64,000 nucleotides of DNA. It comes from Clostridium cadaveris (GTDB lineage: Bacteria; Bacillota; Clostridia; Clostridiales; Clostridiaceae). The notes beneath the pieces are model-generated. The model saw only the letters and a program-made list of their open reading frames with translations. It was not told where the DNA came from and searched no databases. Made by a program: the position numbers and the translations under genes. How positions within the stretch are numbered: position 1 is the stretch's first letter; each line of letters opens with the position of its first letter. The stretch is from the NCBI RefSeq assembly GCF_020911725.1, contig NZ_CP076620.1, forward strand, positions 3,275,001 to 3,339,000, in the 5' to 3' direction. Below are positions 1 through 10,210 of this stretch, in pieces.

Positions 1-80
1 ACTATTATTTCTTTTATTTCCTCACTAATTCTAATTTATTCTAATAAAGACACACCAGGCAGCGTATTTTTATGTTAACA

Positions 81-109
81 TTGTTTTCAGAAATTTCACA
101 TGTTATAAT
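81..109 (+). promoter_or_regulatory. sigma-A promoter of the lipoprotein gene
   Basis: TTGTTT at 81-86 and TATAAT at 104-109 are separated by 17 bases, and a TG two bases upstream makes an extended -10. A GGAGG ribosome-binding site follows at 130-134, ten bases before the ATG at 145. Confidence 0.75.
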
Positions 110-144
110 TAATTTAATTATGATATTTTGGAGGTAATTCTATT

Positions 145-1004
145 ATGAAGAAAAAAATAATTTGTTTATTTTCCGCTTTTCTTTGCATCTTCTTTCTTGC
201 ATCTTGCGGACAAAAATCTACAGAGGAAATTTTGAACTCTACATTAGATAAGCTAAACTCTATAGAAAACATAGATGAATCGTTAAATCTTTCTTGTACA
301 ATTCCCAACTCTTCTCCTATAACTATGAAAATAAATGCCAAAGCTATTCCAAAAGAATCTAAATTTTATGCAGATTTTTCTATGGATATAATGATTATGA
401 AGCTCAGCATGACAATGAATGCTTCTCAAGAAAAGATATTTGTTAAATTCAATGATATATTTCCTAAGTATATAGATATGACGGATTCTGAAGAAGGCAA
501 GGAATTTTTAAAAACCGCTTCAAAATCTAATTTTTCAAATTCTTCTTCAGAGTACAATAATATTTTTAAAGTTGCATTTGATGAAGCCAAGAAAAATAAC
601 ACCAAACTTACAAAAGCAAAAAAACAATTAATGGCTCAGAGCAATCTTTAGATCAGCTTTCTCTATCCCTTAACAGTGATGAATTAAATAACGTTTTAAA
701 ATCCGCTATTAAAGATTCTTTTTCTGAAAGTGGCTCTGATCTTTCAAATGATCCTGCTACAAAGGAAATGTTTGATTCACTAAAAGTAAGTGATATGACT
801 ATTGATACTTATATAAATAAAGACTACGTTCCTATTTATACAGAAATTAAATTCAAGATAAATATTGGAAATGAATCTGCGGATTGCAGTACTGAAATGA
901 TTATAAATGCCTATGATTCTAAAATTGATATTCCTGAAGTTAAAGAATCTGATATAGCCACTCCAGAAGAACTTAAAAATAGTCCATTTTCAAATATTCA
1001 ATAA
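145..1004 (+). pseudogene. frameshifted lipoprotein of unknown function
   Basis: The start ATG is at 145 behind a good ribosome-binding site. The N-terminus is a lipoprotein signal: KKK, a hydrophobic core and lipobox LASC with Cys21. The first frame stops at 649-651. The homologous-looking remainder continues in the -1 frame to 1004, ending with a compact acidic tail. The switch point is a run of seven A (618-624). One extra A would join the frames into a protein of about 286 residues. The run is read as A AAA AAA, a classical -1 slippery heptamer, so programmed slippage is possible, although a simple indel or sequencing error is more likely. The protein resembles exported Clostridium lipoproteins with repeated beta-strand character (DUF6612-like); the exact family is not recognised. 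It is monocistronic, ending at its own terminator. Confidence 0.7.
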
Positions 1005-1016
1005 AAACACTTAATC

Positions 1017-1066
1017 CACAAGATCTTTAATTAAGTTTAAAATCTTGTGAATTTCTTTTTTAATTA
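1017..1066 (+). terminator. terminator of the lipoprotein gene
   Basis: Eight-base stem CACAAGAT (1017-1024) pairs with ATCTTGTG (1042-1049) and is followed by a T-rich tail. Confidence 0.6.
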
Positions 1067-1108
1067 CTTTATTGTACTTTTTTCTTCTACATTTTCTTAA
1101 AAGTAAGA

Positions 1109-1145
1109 AAATCCTATGTGCTCATTCACATAGGATTTTTTTTAT
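1109..1145 (-). terminator. bidirectional terminator at the end of murD
   Basis: Twelve-base stem, 1109-1120 pairing with 1127-1138, with T-runs on both strands. It can end murD transcription and back up the lipoprotein terminator. Confidence 0.8.
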
Positions 1146-2521
1146 TAAAGTTTATTTACTAATTCCTTAAATCTATTTCCTCTCACCTCAAAGTTAGGGA
1201 AAGCATCAAAGCTTGCACAAGCAGGAGAAAGAACAACTGAGTCTCCACTCTTTGATATTTCCTTTGCTTTTAATAAAGCTTCTTCAAGATTTTCTACTAT
1301 ATATATAGGAATATTTATTCCTTTTTCATTTCTTAAATCATCAAAAACCTTCTTTATCTTCTCTTTTGTATGACCCATAAGTATTAATGTCTTTATATGA
1401 CTATATCCATTTTGAGCTAAAGTTTCAAATGGTATCTTCTTATCATATCCTCCAGCTAAAAGTATAACTGGTTCTTCAAAGACACTTATTGTAGCCAAAG
1501 TTCTTGTTGGACTTGATCCAATAGAGTCGTTGTAGTATTTTACGCCTTCAACTTCTCTTATGAATTCATTTCTGTGCTCAACCCCATTAAAATTCATAGC
1601 TACATTTTTCATAGTTTCCTTTGACACATCATCCTTTACTGCCAAAAATGCTGCCAAATAGTTTTGAACATTATGATCTCCTTTTATACGTATATCATTT
1701 TTGCTGCATACTTCAGTTCCTTTTATAAAAAGCATATCATTTTTCAAAAATGCTCCATCTTCTAGAACTCTTGTATTTGAGAAAAGTTCAACATTTCCTT
1801 TTGCTTCCTTTATAAAGCTATAAGTTATGTCATTTTCCCTATTTAATATAAGCAATGAATTCTTATCTTGATATTTAAAAATATTCTTTTTAGATTCAAT
1901 ATATTCATTCATATTTTTATGCATATCAAGGTGATTTGGACTTAAGTTGGTTATTATAGCTACTTCCGGAGATACATCCATAGTCATAAGTTGGAAAGAT
2001 GACAATTCTAAAACTACTTTATTTTCAGGTTTAATATCTTCTATATTTGCAAATAAAGGAGCTCCTATATTGCCTCCAACCCATGTTTTATACCCTTCTG
2101 CTGTCAAAAGTTTTGAGATTATTGTGGTCGTTGTAGTTTTACCGTCACTTCCAGTAACTCCATAAACTTTAGCAGGACAATATTTAAGAAATTCTTCCAT
2201 CTCAGAAGTAATCTTTGCTCCTTCTTCTTTTGCCTTAACTAAGGCAGGGCTATCTATCCTCATTCCTGGTGTTTTGAAAATAACTTCAAATCCTGTAAGT
2301 CCATCTAAATATCGTTGTCCTAAGCATAATTTAACCCCTATAGATTTAAGATTATCAGAAGTCGCTCCTAAATCTCTTTCATCTTTTCTATCGAAGGCAG
2401 TGACATCAGCACCAAGCTTAACAAGAAAATTTATTAGAGGTAAATTGCTTATACCTATACCAACTACTGCTACCTTAGAACCTTTTATAAAATCTTTAAA
2501 TTCTCTAAAGTCTCGTTTCAT
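1145..2521 (-). CDS. murD: UDP-N-acetylmuramoyl-L-alanine--D-glutamate ligase MurD
   Basis: A cytoplasmic Mur ligase that adds D-Glu to UDP-MurNAc-L-Ala in peptidoglycan precursor synthesis, using ATP. At 458 residues it has family length. Residues 17-35 form the N-terminal nucleotide-like fold ([10 protein letters not shown]). The ATP loop [10 protein letters not shown] is at about 124-133, followed by the central motif [10 protein letters not shown] and a C-terminal ligase domain with [10 protein letters not shown] and LSPACASFD. The ATG follows AGGAGG at five bases. It stands alone here rather than in a division and cell wall (dcw) cluster; murC is 42 kb away in the same window. Identification is very secure. 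Confidence 0.97.
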   Translation of the reverse strand: MKRDFREFKDFIKGSKVAVVGIGISNLPLINFLVKLGADVTAFDRKDERDLGATSDNLKSIGVKLCLGQRYLDGLTGFEVIFKTPGMRIDSPALVKAKEEGAKITSEMEEFLKYCPAKVYGVTGSDGKTTTTTIISKLLTAEGYKTWVGGNIGAPLFANIEDIKPENKVVLELSSFQLMTMDVSPEVAIITNLSPNHLDMHKNMNEYIESKKNIFKYQDKNSLLILNRENDITYSFIKEAKGNVELFSNTRVLEDGAFLKNDMLFIKGTEVCSKNDIRIKGDHNVQNYLAAFLAVKDDVSKETMKNVAMNFNGVEHRNEFIREVEGVKYYNDSIGSSPTRTLATISVFEEPVILLAGGYDKKIPFETLAQNGYSHIKTLILMGHTKEKIKKVFDDLRNEKGINIPIYIVENLEEALLKAKEISKSGDSVVLSPACASFDAFPNFEVRGNRFKELVNKL

Positions 2522-2659
2522 TTATTCCTCCTACATATTGCCCCTTAATTTCTTATATTATATTATACTAAATTATTTCTTATGATAATTCTTATCATAT
2601 ATGCTTGTTTTTAAACTCCCCTAAAACTTTATCACATGATTGATACGTCCAATATAATT

Positions 2660-3757
2660 CTATTTAATTAAACTTCTATAATAAATATTATACAACTCTT
2701 TCTCCGTTATTTCTTCCGGATGATTTTTTAATTTTCCTTTATTGCAAGCTATAGACTTAGCATAACTTAAAATTTCTTCTTCTGTCACAATACCATTCCA
2801 TTTTAAAATATTCCTGAACTTTTCTCCCAATTCCTCTATAGAATTTACCCCTATAAATGAAAGAAGTTCATTAACCCTTGTTTTATCTTTAAATACTTTA
2901 AGATACTCTTCATAAAGTATCCCATTTGCCATTCCATGCGCCATGCCTTTAAAGTAAGTCAAATGATATCCCATGCCATGTGGAAGAGAAGTTCCTGTTT
3001 GAGTTATAGCCATTCCCCCTAATGTTGAAACCATCATAAGGTCTTCTCTAAGCTTTAAATCTAACTCTCCACTTAAAAATTTAGGAAGACATTCTCCAAA
3101 AATTTTAAGACCTTTCTCACAATATATATCTGACATAATATTTGCATTGCTATTAAGGTAAGCCTCTGCAAGATGAGAAAATGCATCTATTCCTGTATTT
3201 ACAGTAACAGTATATGGCATCTCAACCATATAAGAAGCATCACAAAAAGCTATTTCAGGATAGATTAATTGTCCTAGATTCTTCTTAGTCTTAGCTTTAT
3301 GATCTGTTACTATGGAATAAGGTGTAACTTCTGATCCAGTTCCAGCTGTAGTTGGCACGGCAATTACAGGAATACTTTTGAGGTATGGCGCTTCAAGTAT
3401 ATCTTCACAGCTATAGTTCACGTTATTTATTAATACCCCTATTGCTTTTGATGCATCTATTGGTGATCCTCCGCCTATACCTATTATAAAGTCTACATCT
3501 TCTTTTTTTCCTAGTTCCGCTGCTCTGCCTATAGTCTCTAAACTTGGATTTTCTTCTATATCATCAAATATTATATAGGATATGTTGTTTAAGCTTAAAG
3601 CCTCTTCCATATCTTTTAAAGATCCGTTTTTCTTTGAAGAACTTTTCCCTGTTACTATCATAGCCTTTTCTCCAAAGTTTTTTAGCTCATCCTTATATTC
3701 TAAAACTACACCTTTACCAAAATAGCATTTAGTAGGCATTAAATATTTAAAACTCAT
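2660..3757 (-). CDS. iron-containing alcohol dehydrogenase
   Basis: A group III metal-dependent alcohol dehydrogenase of 365 residues. The NAD(P)-binding signature GIGGGSPIDASKA lies near residue 93. The iron ligands are the Asp and His of GIDAFSHLAEA and the two His of PHGMGYH and MAHGMANG. Family members reduce aldehydes such as butyraldehyde or acetaldehyde, or oxidise 1,3-propanediol and glycerol-like substrates; the substrate cannot be read from sequence. Start ATG has AGGAGG seven bases upstream. Monocistronic between murD and glyS. Confidence 0.9.
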   Translation of the reverse strand: MSFKYLMPTKCYFGKGVVLEYKDELKNFGEKAMIVTGKSSSKKNGSLKDMEEALSLNNISYIIFDDIEENPSLETIGRAAELGKKEDVDFIIGIGGGSPIDASKAIGVLINNVNYSCEDILEAPYLKSIPVIAVPTTAGTGSEVTPYSIVTDHKAKTKKNLGQLIYPEIAFCDASYMVEMPYTVTVNTGIDAFSHLAEAYLNSNANIMSDIYCEKGLKIFGECLPKFLSGELDLKLREDLMMVSTLGGMAITQTGTSLPHGMGYHLTYFKGMAHGMANGILYEEYLKVFKDKTRVNELLSFIGVNSIEELGEKFRNILKWNGIVTEEEILSYAKSIACNKGKLKNHPEEITEKELYNIYYRSLIK

Positions 3758-3781
3758 GGGACACCTCCTTAAATTTAAAAC

Positions 3782-3813
3782 AAAAGCTGAGTTCCATAAT
3801 GTCCTCAGCTTTT
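3782..3813 (-). terminator. terminator of glyS
   Basis: Perfect ten-base stem AAAAGCTGAG (3782-3791) with CTCAGCTTTT (3804-3813); on the minus strand a GTTTT tail follows. Confidence 0.75.
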
Positions 3814-3853
3814 AATTCTAGTTCTAAAATTTTGTTTTTAAATTTATCTTATA

Positions 3854-5248
3854 CTAAAACTCCATTTTCTCACTAATGTAGCTTACAAGTTCATCAATTG
3901 GTAATCTTATTTGTTCCATTGTGTCTCTATCTCTTACAGTTACTGTATTGTCTGTCTCTGTATCGAAATCTACTGTTATACAGAATGGTGTTCCTATTTC
4001 ATCTTCTCTTCTATATCTCTTTCCTATTGATCCAGTTTCATCATAGTCAACTGGGAAGCTCTTACTAAGCATTGCATAAACTTCTCCTGCTTTATCTGAA
4101 AGCTTCTTTGATAGAGGTAATACAGCCGCTTTAAATGGTGCAAGTGCTGGATGGAAATGAAGTACAGTTCTTACATCCTTTCCTCCATCAAGTTCTTCTT
4201 CATCATAAGCTTCTACCAAGAATGCAAGTGCAACTCTATCAGCTCCTAATGATGGCTCGATACAATAAGGCACATATCTTTCATTTGTAGTTTGGTCTAA
4301 ATAGCTTAAATCTTGACCTGAATGTTCCATATGTTTTTTAAGGTCGTAGTCTGTTCTATCAGCTATTCCCCAAAGTTCTCCCCATCCAAATGGGAATAAA
4401 TATTCTATATCAGATGTAGCATTGCTGTAGAAAGATAACTCTTCCTTATCGTGATCTCTCATTCTTATATTTTCATTATTCATTCCTAGATTTAATAAGA
4501 AGTTCCAGCAATACTTTCTCCAGTAATCGAACCACTCTAAATCTTTTCCTGGTTCACAGAAGAATTCAAGTTCCATTTGTTCGAACTCTCTAGTTCTAAA
4601 TGTAAAGTTTCCTGGAGTTATTTCATTTCTGAAAGATTTACCTATTTGAGCTATTCCAAAAGGTATCTTCTTTCTCGATGATCTTTGAACATTCTTAAAG
4701 TTTACAAATATACCTTGAGCTGTTTCTGGTCTTAAATATATTTCTGACTTAGCATCTTCTGTTACTCCTTGGAAAGTCTTGAACATAAGGTTAAACTTTC
4801 TTATGTCAGTGAAATTCTTCTTTCCACATTTAGGACAACAGATGTTATTATCATCTATATATTTCTTTAATTCCTCATTAGTCCATCCATCAGCAGTAGC
4901 AACTTCTGCTCCGTTTTCAGTCATGTGATCTTCAACTATTTTATCTGCTCTATATCTAGTTTTACAATCCTTACAGTCCATAAGTGGGTCTGAGAATCCG
5001 CCTACGTGTCCTGATGCCACCCAAACTTCTCTATTCATAAGTATTGCACAGTCAACACCTACATTATATGGACTCTCTTGAACGAATTTCTTCCACCAAG
5101 CTTTCTTAACATTATTTTTAAATTCAACTCCTAAAGGACCGTAATCCCAAGAGTTTGCAAGACCACCGTATATGTCTGATCCAGGGAATATAAATCCTCT
5201 ATTTTTGCATAAAGCTACTATCTTATCCATAGTCTTTTCTACTGCCAT
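3854..5248 (-). CDS. glyS: glycyl-tRNA synthetase (single-chain, homodimeric type)
   Basis: Charges tRNA-Gly in the cytoplasm. It is the 464-residue alpha2 type, not the two-subunit GlyQ/GlyS enzyme. Visible features are the N-terminal class II motif 1 region ([13 protein letters not shown]), the zinc-site cysteines CKDC and CPKC, motif 2 ([19 protein letters not shown]), motif 3 ([10 protein letters not shown]) and a C-terminal anticodon-binding domain. The leader at 5276-5468 is a T-box with a Gly-type specifier, so expression should rise when tRNA-Gly is uncharged. The symbol is sometimes given as glyQS. Confidence 0.97.
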   Translation of the reverse strand: MAVEKTMDKIVALCKNRGFIFPGSDIYGGLANSWDYGPLGVEFKNNVKKAWWKKFVQESPYNVGVDCAILMNREVWVASGHVGGFSDPLMDCKDCKTRYRADKIVEDHMTENGAEVATADGWTNEELKKYIDDNNICCPKCGKKNFTDIRKFNLMFKTFQGVTEDAKSEIYLRPETAQGIFVNFKNVQRSSRKKIPFGIAQIGKSFRNEITPGNFTFRTREFEQMELEFFCEPGKDLEWFDYWRKYCWNFLLNLGMNNENIRMRDHDKEELSFYSNATSDIEYLFPFGWGELWGIADRTDYDLKKHMEHSGQDLSYLDQTTNERYVPYCIEPSLGADRVALAFLVEAYDEEELDGGKDVRTVLHFHPALAPFKAAVLPLSKKLSDKAGEVYAMLSKSFPVDYDETGSIGKRYRREDEIGTPFCITVDFDTETDNTVTVRDRDTMEQIRLPIDELVSYISEKMEF

Positions 5249-5275
5249 TTTTTCTACCTCCTAATTTTTTATAAT

Positions 5276-5468
5276 AAAAAAGGCTATACCAATTAAGGGA
5301 CGGATAAATCCGCGGTTCCACCCTTATTGGCATAGGCCCTGCTTTCATAAAATATTGCTCAAAAGCTCCATTCCTTTAAAAAATCTAATGATTTACACCA
5401 TCCATCATCTCTCTATAAGATTCACATAAAGTACTTTTCTTTATCATCGCATGAATATTTAGTTATAT
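5276..5468 (-). promoter_or_regulatory. T-box riboswitch (glycine) before glyS
   Basis: Read on the minus strand. The conserved T-box AGGGTGGAACCGCG lies at 5311-5324. It overlaps a terminator hairpin (arms about 5282-5303 and 5317-5338) that ends in a T-run at 5276-5281. Stem I carries AGTA on its 5' side, an AGAGA bulge, a GGTG apical loop and the 3' strand GAATGGAGC. By analogy with the Asn leader at 52 kb, the specifier is GGA (5367-5369), a glycine codon. Confidence 0.92.
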
Positions 5469-5474
5469 AAACTT

Positions 5475-5502
5475 ATTGTAGCAAATAGTTTTATATTGTC
5501 AA
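5475..5502 (-). promoter_or_regulatory. promoter of the glyS T-box leader
   Basis: On the minus strand, TTGACA (5497-5502), 16 bases, then TACAAT (5475-5480), directly upstream of the T-box stem I. Confidence 0.7.
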
Positions 5503-5506
5503 TAGA

Positions 5507-6136
5507 TTAAACTGCCTTCCTATCAAAAACTTCTTTTTTTGCTGGCAAATTCAAATCAAATTTTATTGATAAAATTCTAGTAATAAATGTAATTAAAAAG
5601 CATACATATAATGCTCCTTCTCTTGGTATTATGTCCTCTACGAAATAAAAAGCTAATGCTCCTATGAGACATGCCACTGCATAAACTTCTTTTCTGAATA
5701 CGAATGGAATATCTTTCACAAATACATCTCTTAATATTCCGCCACCTACGCCTGTAAATACTCCCATAGCAACAACTATTAAAGGTGCATCAAATCCATT
5801 TGAAAATGCTGCATTAGCTCCAATTGCAGTAAAAACAGCTAACCCTATGCTATCGCATAAACTTATTATTCCTTGTAGTTTTCTCACTTTACTATTAAAT
5901 TTATACGTTATTAGCGCCACTATTATTGCTACTATCATATATTGTGGATTTACAAAAGCTGTTGGAGGAGTGTTCCCTATAAGTATATCTCTAAAAATCC
6001 CTCCACCTAAAGCTGTAGTTATAGATAAAAAACTTATACCAAATATGTCTAATTTCTTTTCAATACCTATTAGTGCCCCCGATATTGCAAATGCTATAGT
6101 TCCTATAGCTTCGAAAACATTTAATAGTAATATCAT
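5507..6136 (-). CDS. TRIC-type / UPF0126 membrane protein
   Basis: An integral membrane protein with about seven helices in two homologous halves, each with a glycine-rich signature: ALGGGIFRDILIG near residue 42 and GVGGGILRDVFV about 85 residues later. This is the UPF0126 (YadS/YvgT) family, structurally related to trimeric intracellular cation channels. The physiological substrate in bacteria is unsettled. The reading frame extends to a TTG at 6154, but ATG at 6136 has GGGGTGA correctly placed just upstream and is preferred, giving about 209 residues. Monocistronic. Confidence 0.85.
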   Translation of the reverse strand: MILLLNVFEAIGTIAFAISGALIGIEKKLDIFGISFLSITTALGGGIFRDILIGNTPPTAFVNPQYMIVAIIVALITYKFNSKVRKLQGIISLCDSIGLAVFTAIGANAAFSNGFDAPLIVVAMGVFTGVGGGILRDVFVKDIPFVFRKEVYAVACLIGALAFYFVEDIIPREGALYVCFLITFITRILSIKFDLNLPAKKEVFDRKAV

Positions 6137-6246
6137 GCCCTCACCCCAAGTCAAATTTTCAACTTATATCTATTTATACTATATACTATGCTAATCATAA
6201 AAATGTTACATTAAAATTTATATTATTCTCAATTAGTCGTAAAAAA

Positions 6247-6268
6247 AGAGATGACTCTTATCATCTCT
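6247..6268 (-). terminator. terminator of tRNA-Asn
   Basis: Stem AGAGATGA (6247-6254) with TCATCTCT (6261-6268), followed on the minus strand by seven T. Confidence 0.8.
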
Positions 6269-6309
6269 AAATCTATGTTTAACGCTATTTAGGTTTCAAA
6301 AAAGAAAAA

Positions 6310-6384
6310 TGGCTCCGCGAAAAGGATTCGAACCTTCAACCTATCGGTTAACAGCCGAGTGCTCCACCGTTGAGCTATCGCGGA
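6310..6384 (-). tRNA. tRNA-Asn (GTT)
   Basis: Minus-strand cloverleaf of 75 bases: acceptor TCCGCGA pairs with the 3' strand, anticodon loop CTGTTAA gives GTT, the T-loop is GGTTCGAATCC, and the CCA end is encoded. Confidence 0.95.
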
Positions 6385-6458
6385 ACGTTATTACATATAT
6401 TATTATAGCAGTTTTTTTTATAATTTCAATAGTTTTTTTAATTTTTTTGTATTTTTTT

Positions 6459-6941
6459 TTACTTTTTTAATGCCTTTTTAACTATCATAAATTCCTCTAT
6501 GATATCCCTATCTACATCATAACTATTATAATAAAAAGCTATTCCAAAACTATTTTCTGTACTTCCTTCTATTTTTCTTTTAACATTCCTTAGTTTGTCA
6601 CCAATTTTATAATAATCTACAGAACAATCTTCAGCTCCATAAATCTCAACATGCCTATTACTAATTTCATTGAAATCCATATTTGCAAGTTCATCTCTAT
6701 CTAAGAAAAACTCAAAGAAAATCCCATCCAGGTTAAATCCTATATCCCCAACACCTTCTATAACTATTATTGGTATTCCATAGTGCTGATATCTATATTC
6801 AGAACCTATCTTGATATAATTCCCTTTACATATAGTATATGTGCATTTTATTTTTTCACTTTCCGATAATTTTTTATAAGCATTTTCTGCATTTTCATAT
6901 ATTGAATTTATAAATTCATGAACTTCTTTTATATTTATCAC
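6459..6941 (-). CDS. hypothetical protein, 160 residues
   Basis: I do not recognise the family. The protein is soluble and acidic with no signal or membrane segment. It has an N-terminal helix (about 1-30), a beta-rich middle (YTICKGNYIKIG, IIVIEGVGDIGF) with many aromatic residues, and a basic C-terminus. The start is a GTG at 6941 with an AGGGGGGAT ribosome-binding site close upstream. It lies between tRNA-Asn and lysS. The lysS terminator separates it from lysS, so it is likely transcribed alone. Confidence 0.7.
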   Translation of the reverse strand: MINIKEVHEFINSIYENAENAYKKLSESEKIKCTYTICKGNYIKIGSEYRYQHYGIPIIVIEGVGDIGFNLDGIFFEFFLDRDELANMDFNEISNRHVEIYGAEDCSVDYYKIGDKLRNVKRKIEGSTENSFGIAFYYNSYDVDRDIIEEFMIVKKALKK

Positions 6942-6963
6942 ATAATCCCCCCTAATATGCAGA

Positions 6964-7000
6964 AAAGCTCATTAGGTTTTCTGTCGATCTAATGAGCTTT
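6964..7000 (-). terminator. terminator of the greA-lysS unit
   Basis: Twelve-base stem AAAGCTCATTAG (6964-6975) with CTAATGAGCTTT (6989-7000). Confidence 0.8.
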
Positions 7001-7011
7001 TTATATTCTTC

Positions 7012-8514
7012 TTATAATGGTTTCATTGTTGGGAATAAGATTACATCTCTTATTGACGATGAGTTAGTCAAAAACATAACTATTCTATCTACACCCATTC
7101 CAAGTCCTCCTGTTGGAGGCATTCCTGTTTCAAGTGCACTCATAAAGTCTTCATCTATTACGTAAGCTTCATCATCTCCAAGTTCTCTTTCTTTTGCTTG
7201 TTGTTCAAATCTCTCTCTTTGAACTATTGGATCGTTAAGCTCTGAGTAAGCGTTGCAAACTTCTCTTCCATATATGAATCCTTCAAATCTTTCTGTATAC
7301 TCTTCCTTACCTCTCTTCTTCTTAGTTAAAGGAGAAATTTCTACAGGATAATCACATACAAAAGTTGGTTGAATTAAATGCTCTTCTGCATATTCTTCAA
7401 ACATAGCATTTAATATATCTCCCTTTGTACAGTCATTTATATCTTTCTTGAACTCAAGATGTTTTTCCTTCGCTATCGCTCTTGCTTCTTCATGTGTAGC
7501 TATAGTATCAAAATCTACTCCAGCATATTCTTTTACAAGATCAACCATAGTAGCTCTTCTCCATGGTGGAGTAAGGTCTATTTCTTTTCCTTCATAAACT
7601 ACCTTTGTAGTTCCATTAACCTTTTCACAAGCATATGCAACCATGTTTTCCATTATAACCATCATATCATTGTAATCAGCATAAGCTTCATATAATTCTA
7701 TCATAGTGAATTCCGGATTATGTCTTACAGATACTCCTTCATTTCTAAAGTTCTTACCCATATCATATACTTTTTCAAAACCTGAAACTATACATCTCTT
7801 TAAGTATAACTCTGTAGCTATTCTCAAATACATGTCTATGTTTAATGCATTATGATGTGTAATGAATGGTCTTGCAGCTGCTCCTCCTGCTATTGGAGAA
7901 AGTATTGGAGTTTCTACTTCCATATATCCTAAGTTGTCTAAGAATTCTCTTATAGCTCTTATTATCTTTGATCTCTTTATAAAAGTATCCTTAACTTCTG
8001 GATTAGTTATGATATCAACTTCTCTTTGTCTATATCTTAAATCTTGATCTTTTAATCCGTGCCATTTTTCAGGAAGCGGCTTTAATGACTTAGAGATAAG
8101 CTCATATTCATTAACCATAACTGTTATCTCTTCAGTCTTAGTTTTAAAGATCTCTCCTGTTACACTAACCCAGTCTCCAAGGTCTAAAGTTTTAAATTCT
8201 TTTAACCTTTCTGCTCCTAAGTTGTTTACTTTTAAGAATAGTTGAAGCTTCCCATCTCTATCGTTTATATCAGCAAATCCAATTTTACCTTGAACTCTCT
8301 TTGACATAAGTCTTCCAGCTACAGTTACTACTTTCCCTTCAAGCTCTTCGTAGTTATCTTTTACTTCCTTTGATGTATGAGTTCTTTCTACTTTATATAC
8401 GTCAAAAGGATCCTTTCCTTCTGCCTGCAGCTCTTCAAGTTTTTGTCTTCTAAGGGCTTCCTGCTCACTATACTTAGCTTCTTCAGCCTTAATGTTCATT
8501 TCTTCATTAGCCAT
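7012..8514 (-). CDS. lysS: lysyl-tRNA synthetase, class II
   Basis: Charges tRNA-Lys. At 500 residues it is standard length. An N-terminal OB-fold anticodon-binding domain (about 55-170, [15 protein letters not shown]) is followed by the catalytic domain. Motif 2 is [22 protein letters not shown] and motif 3 is [22 protein letters not shown]. The ATG has GGAGGT upstream. It lies 16 bases downstream of greA with no terminator between, so the two are cotranscribed from the promoter at 9110-9139. Confidence 0.97.
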   Translation of the reverse strand: MANEEMNIKAEEAKYSEQEALRRQKLEELQAEGKDPFDVYKVERTHTSKEVKDNYEELEGKVVTVAGRLMSKRVQGKIGFADINDRDGKLQLFLKVNNLGAERLKEFKTLDLGDWVSVTGEIFKTKTEEITVMVNEYELISKSLKPLPEKWHGLKDQDLRYRQREVDIITNPEVKDTFIKRSKIIRAIREFLDNLGYMEVETPILSPIAGGAAARPFITHHNALNIDMYLRIATELYLKRCIVSGFEKVYDMGKNFRNEGVSVRHNPEFTMIELYEAYADYNDMMVIMENMVAYACEKVNGTTKVVYEGKEIDLTPPWRRATMVDLVKEYAGVDFDTIATHEEARAIAKEKHLEFKKDINDCTKGDILNAMFEEYAEEHLIQPTFVCDYPVEISPLTKKKRGKEEYTERFEGFIYGREVCNAYSELNDPIVQRERFEQQAKERELGDDEAYVIDEDFMSALETGMPPTGGLGMGVDRIVMFLTNSSSIRDVILFPTMKPL

Positions 8515-8530
8515 TGTACTACCTCCGTTA

Positions 8531-9013
8531 TTAACTTCTTCTTATTCCTAGTATTTCATACTTACAAACTCCACCTGGAACTACTACATCTACAACGTCT
8601 CCAACTTTCTTGCCCATTAGAGCTTTTCCTACTGGTGATTCGTTTGATATTTTATTTTTCATTACATCAGCTTCTGCTGATCCAACTATTGAATACTCTA
8701 CTTCTTCATCAAATTCATAATCTTTAACATTAACTATAGATCCTATATTTACTGTATCCGTAGATATCTCACTTTCATCTATAACACTAGCATTTTTAAG
8801 CATATTTTCAAGTTGAATTATTCTTCCTTCAACAAATGCCTGCTCATTTTTAGCTTCATCATACTCAGAGTTTTCACTTAAATCCCCATATCCTAGAGCA
8901 ACTTTTATCTTTTCAGTTATCTCTTTTCTTTTTACAGTTTTTAAAAACTCTAATTCATCCTCTAATTTTTTTATTCCCTCATAGGTCATTACATATTTTT
9001 TTTGCTCGCTCAT
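8531..9013 (-). CDS. greA: transcription elongation factor GreA
   Basis: Binds the RNA polymerase secondary channel and stimulates cleavage of backtracked transcripts. The length of 160 residues is typical. An N-terminal antiparallel coiled coil (about 1-75, including [16 protein letters not shown] with the acidic tip residues) is followed by the FKBP-like C-terminal domain ([18 protein letters not shown]). It is first gene of a greA-lysS unit, an arrangement also common in other Firmicutes. Confidence 0.97.
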   Translation of the reverse strand: MSEQKKYVMTYEGIKKLEDELEFLKTVKRKEITEKIKVALGYGDLSENSEYDEAKNEQAFVEGRIIQLENMLKNASVIDESEISTDTVNIGSIVNVKDYEFDEEVEYSIVGSAEADVMKNKISNESPVGKALMGKKVGDVVDVVVPGGVCKYEILGIRRS

Positions 9014-9109
9014 TTTTCTAACTCCCCTTTAATCTTCATAGTAACCATTATATATTATGGCTTATTTATTTACAATTCATTTCACTAGTTTCATTTGTAT
9101 ATTTAAAAC

Positions 9110-9139
9110 ATTATAGACCAGTAAAATAATTATTGTCAA
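9110..9139 (-). promoter_or_regulatory. promoter of greA-lysS
   Basis: Minus-strand TTGACA (9134-9139), 18 bases, TATAAT (9110-9115), about 100 bases before greA. Confidence 0.75.
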
Positions 9140-9239
9140 CTTAACTAATGCTTATATTTTTTCTTTAATAATGAATTTTATATGATATATATCTATTCAC
9201 CACATTTGTAGTTAAGTACTTAATTAAAATTCTTACACC

Positions 9240-10205
9240 TTATATTAAACTATTTCTAAATTCGCTTATGATCTCTAAAACTTTTTTGCTGTCATTCTCA
9301 ATATTTATTTGATTTTTTACAGCTGTGCTATTTTGTATTCCTTTTAAATACCATCCAATTTGCTTTCTCATCTCTCTGACTGCCCTATATTCATCATAAT
9401 AAGCAAGTGCTAATCTATAATGCTTCATACACATATCAAGCTTTTCTACATCTGACACTTTATTTTGAGGACTGCCATTTAAAGCATCTTTTATATCTCT
9501 AAAAATCCACGGGTTTCCCATGGCCCCTCTTGCTACCATAATCCCATCACATTCAGTAACTTGTTTCATTTTAATGGCATCTTCTGGAGAAAATACATCT
9601 CCATTTCCTATAACAGGTATTGAAACAGATTTTTTTACATCTCTTATTATGCTCCAATCTGCCTTTCCTTCATACATCTGTTCTCTAGTTCTTCCATGAA
9701 TGGTTAAGGCATCAGCCCCACCATCCTCTAGGTACTTAGCAAAGTCAGATGCCAAGCTGTCTTCTCTATAAAATCCCTTTCTGAACTTTGCAGTTATAGG
9801 CTTTACAGATGCTCTTTTCATTTCTTTAATAATATCTCTTGCTAGGTGCGGATCAAGCATAAGGGCAGATCCTTCCCCATTTTTCACTATCTTTGGTGCT
9901 GGACATCCCATATTTATATCTATTAGCAAAACATCATTATCATCATTAAATGCCTCTACAGCTTTTGCCAATATATAAGGATCATTTCCAAAAAGTTGAA
10001 CTGCCACTGGTTTTTCTTCCTGTGACAGCTTTAGAAGTTCAATAGTATTTTTATTATTATAAAGCAAACCCTTAGCACTTACCATTTCTGTGTATACAAG
10101 GTCTGCGCCCATAAGTTTGCAAAGTCCTCTATAGGCTATATCTGTAACTCCAGCCATTGGTGCTAGAAAAACACCTTCATGGAATTCATTTTTTCCTATG
10201 TTCAC
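9240..10205 (-). CDS. dusB: tRNA-dihydrouridine synthase B
   Basis: An FMN enzyme that reduces uridines in the tRNA D-loop using NADPH. At 321 residues it forms a TIM barrel with the active-site motif [19 protein letters not shown] (catalytic Cys), the FMN-phosphate motif [11 protein letters not shown] and [11 protein letters not shown], and a C-terminal helical tRNA-binding domain. It begins with GTG. Its AAGGAG ribosome-binding site overlaps the end of coaX five bases upstream, which implies coupled translation in a coaX-dusB operon. Confidence 0.95.
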   Translation of the reverse strand: MNIGKNEFHEGVFLAPMAGVTDIAYRGLCKLMGADLVYTEMVSAKGLLYNNKNTIELLKLSQEEKPVAVQLFGNDPYILAKAVEAFNDDNDVLLIDINMGCPAPKIVKNGEGSALMLDPHLARDIIKEMKRASVKPITAKFRKGFYREDSLASDFAKYLEDGGADALTIHGRTREQMYEGKADWSIIRDVKKSVSIPVIGNGDVFSPEDAIKMKQVTECDGIMVARGAMGNPWIFRDIKDALNGSPQNKVSDVEKLDMCMKHYRLALAYYDEYRAVREMRKQIGWYLKGIQNSTAVKNQINIENDSKKVLEIISEFRNSLI

Positions 10206-10210
10206 TTTAT

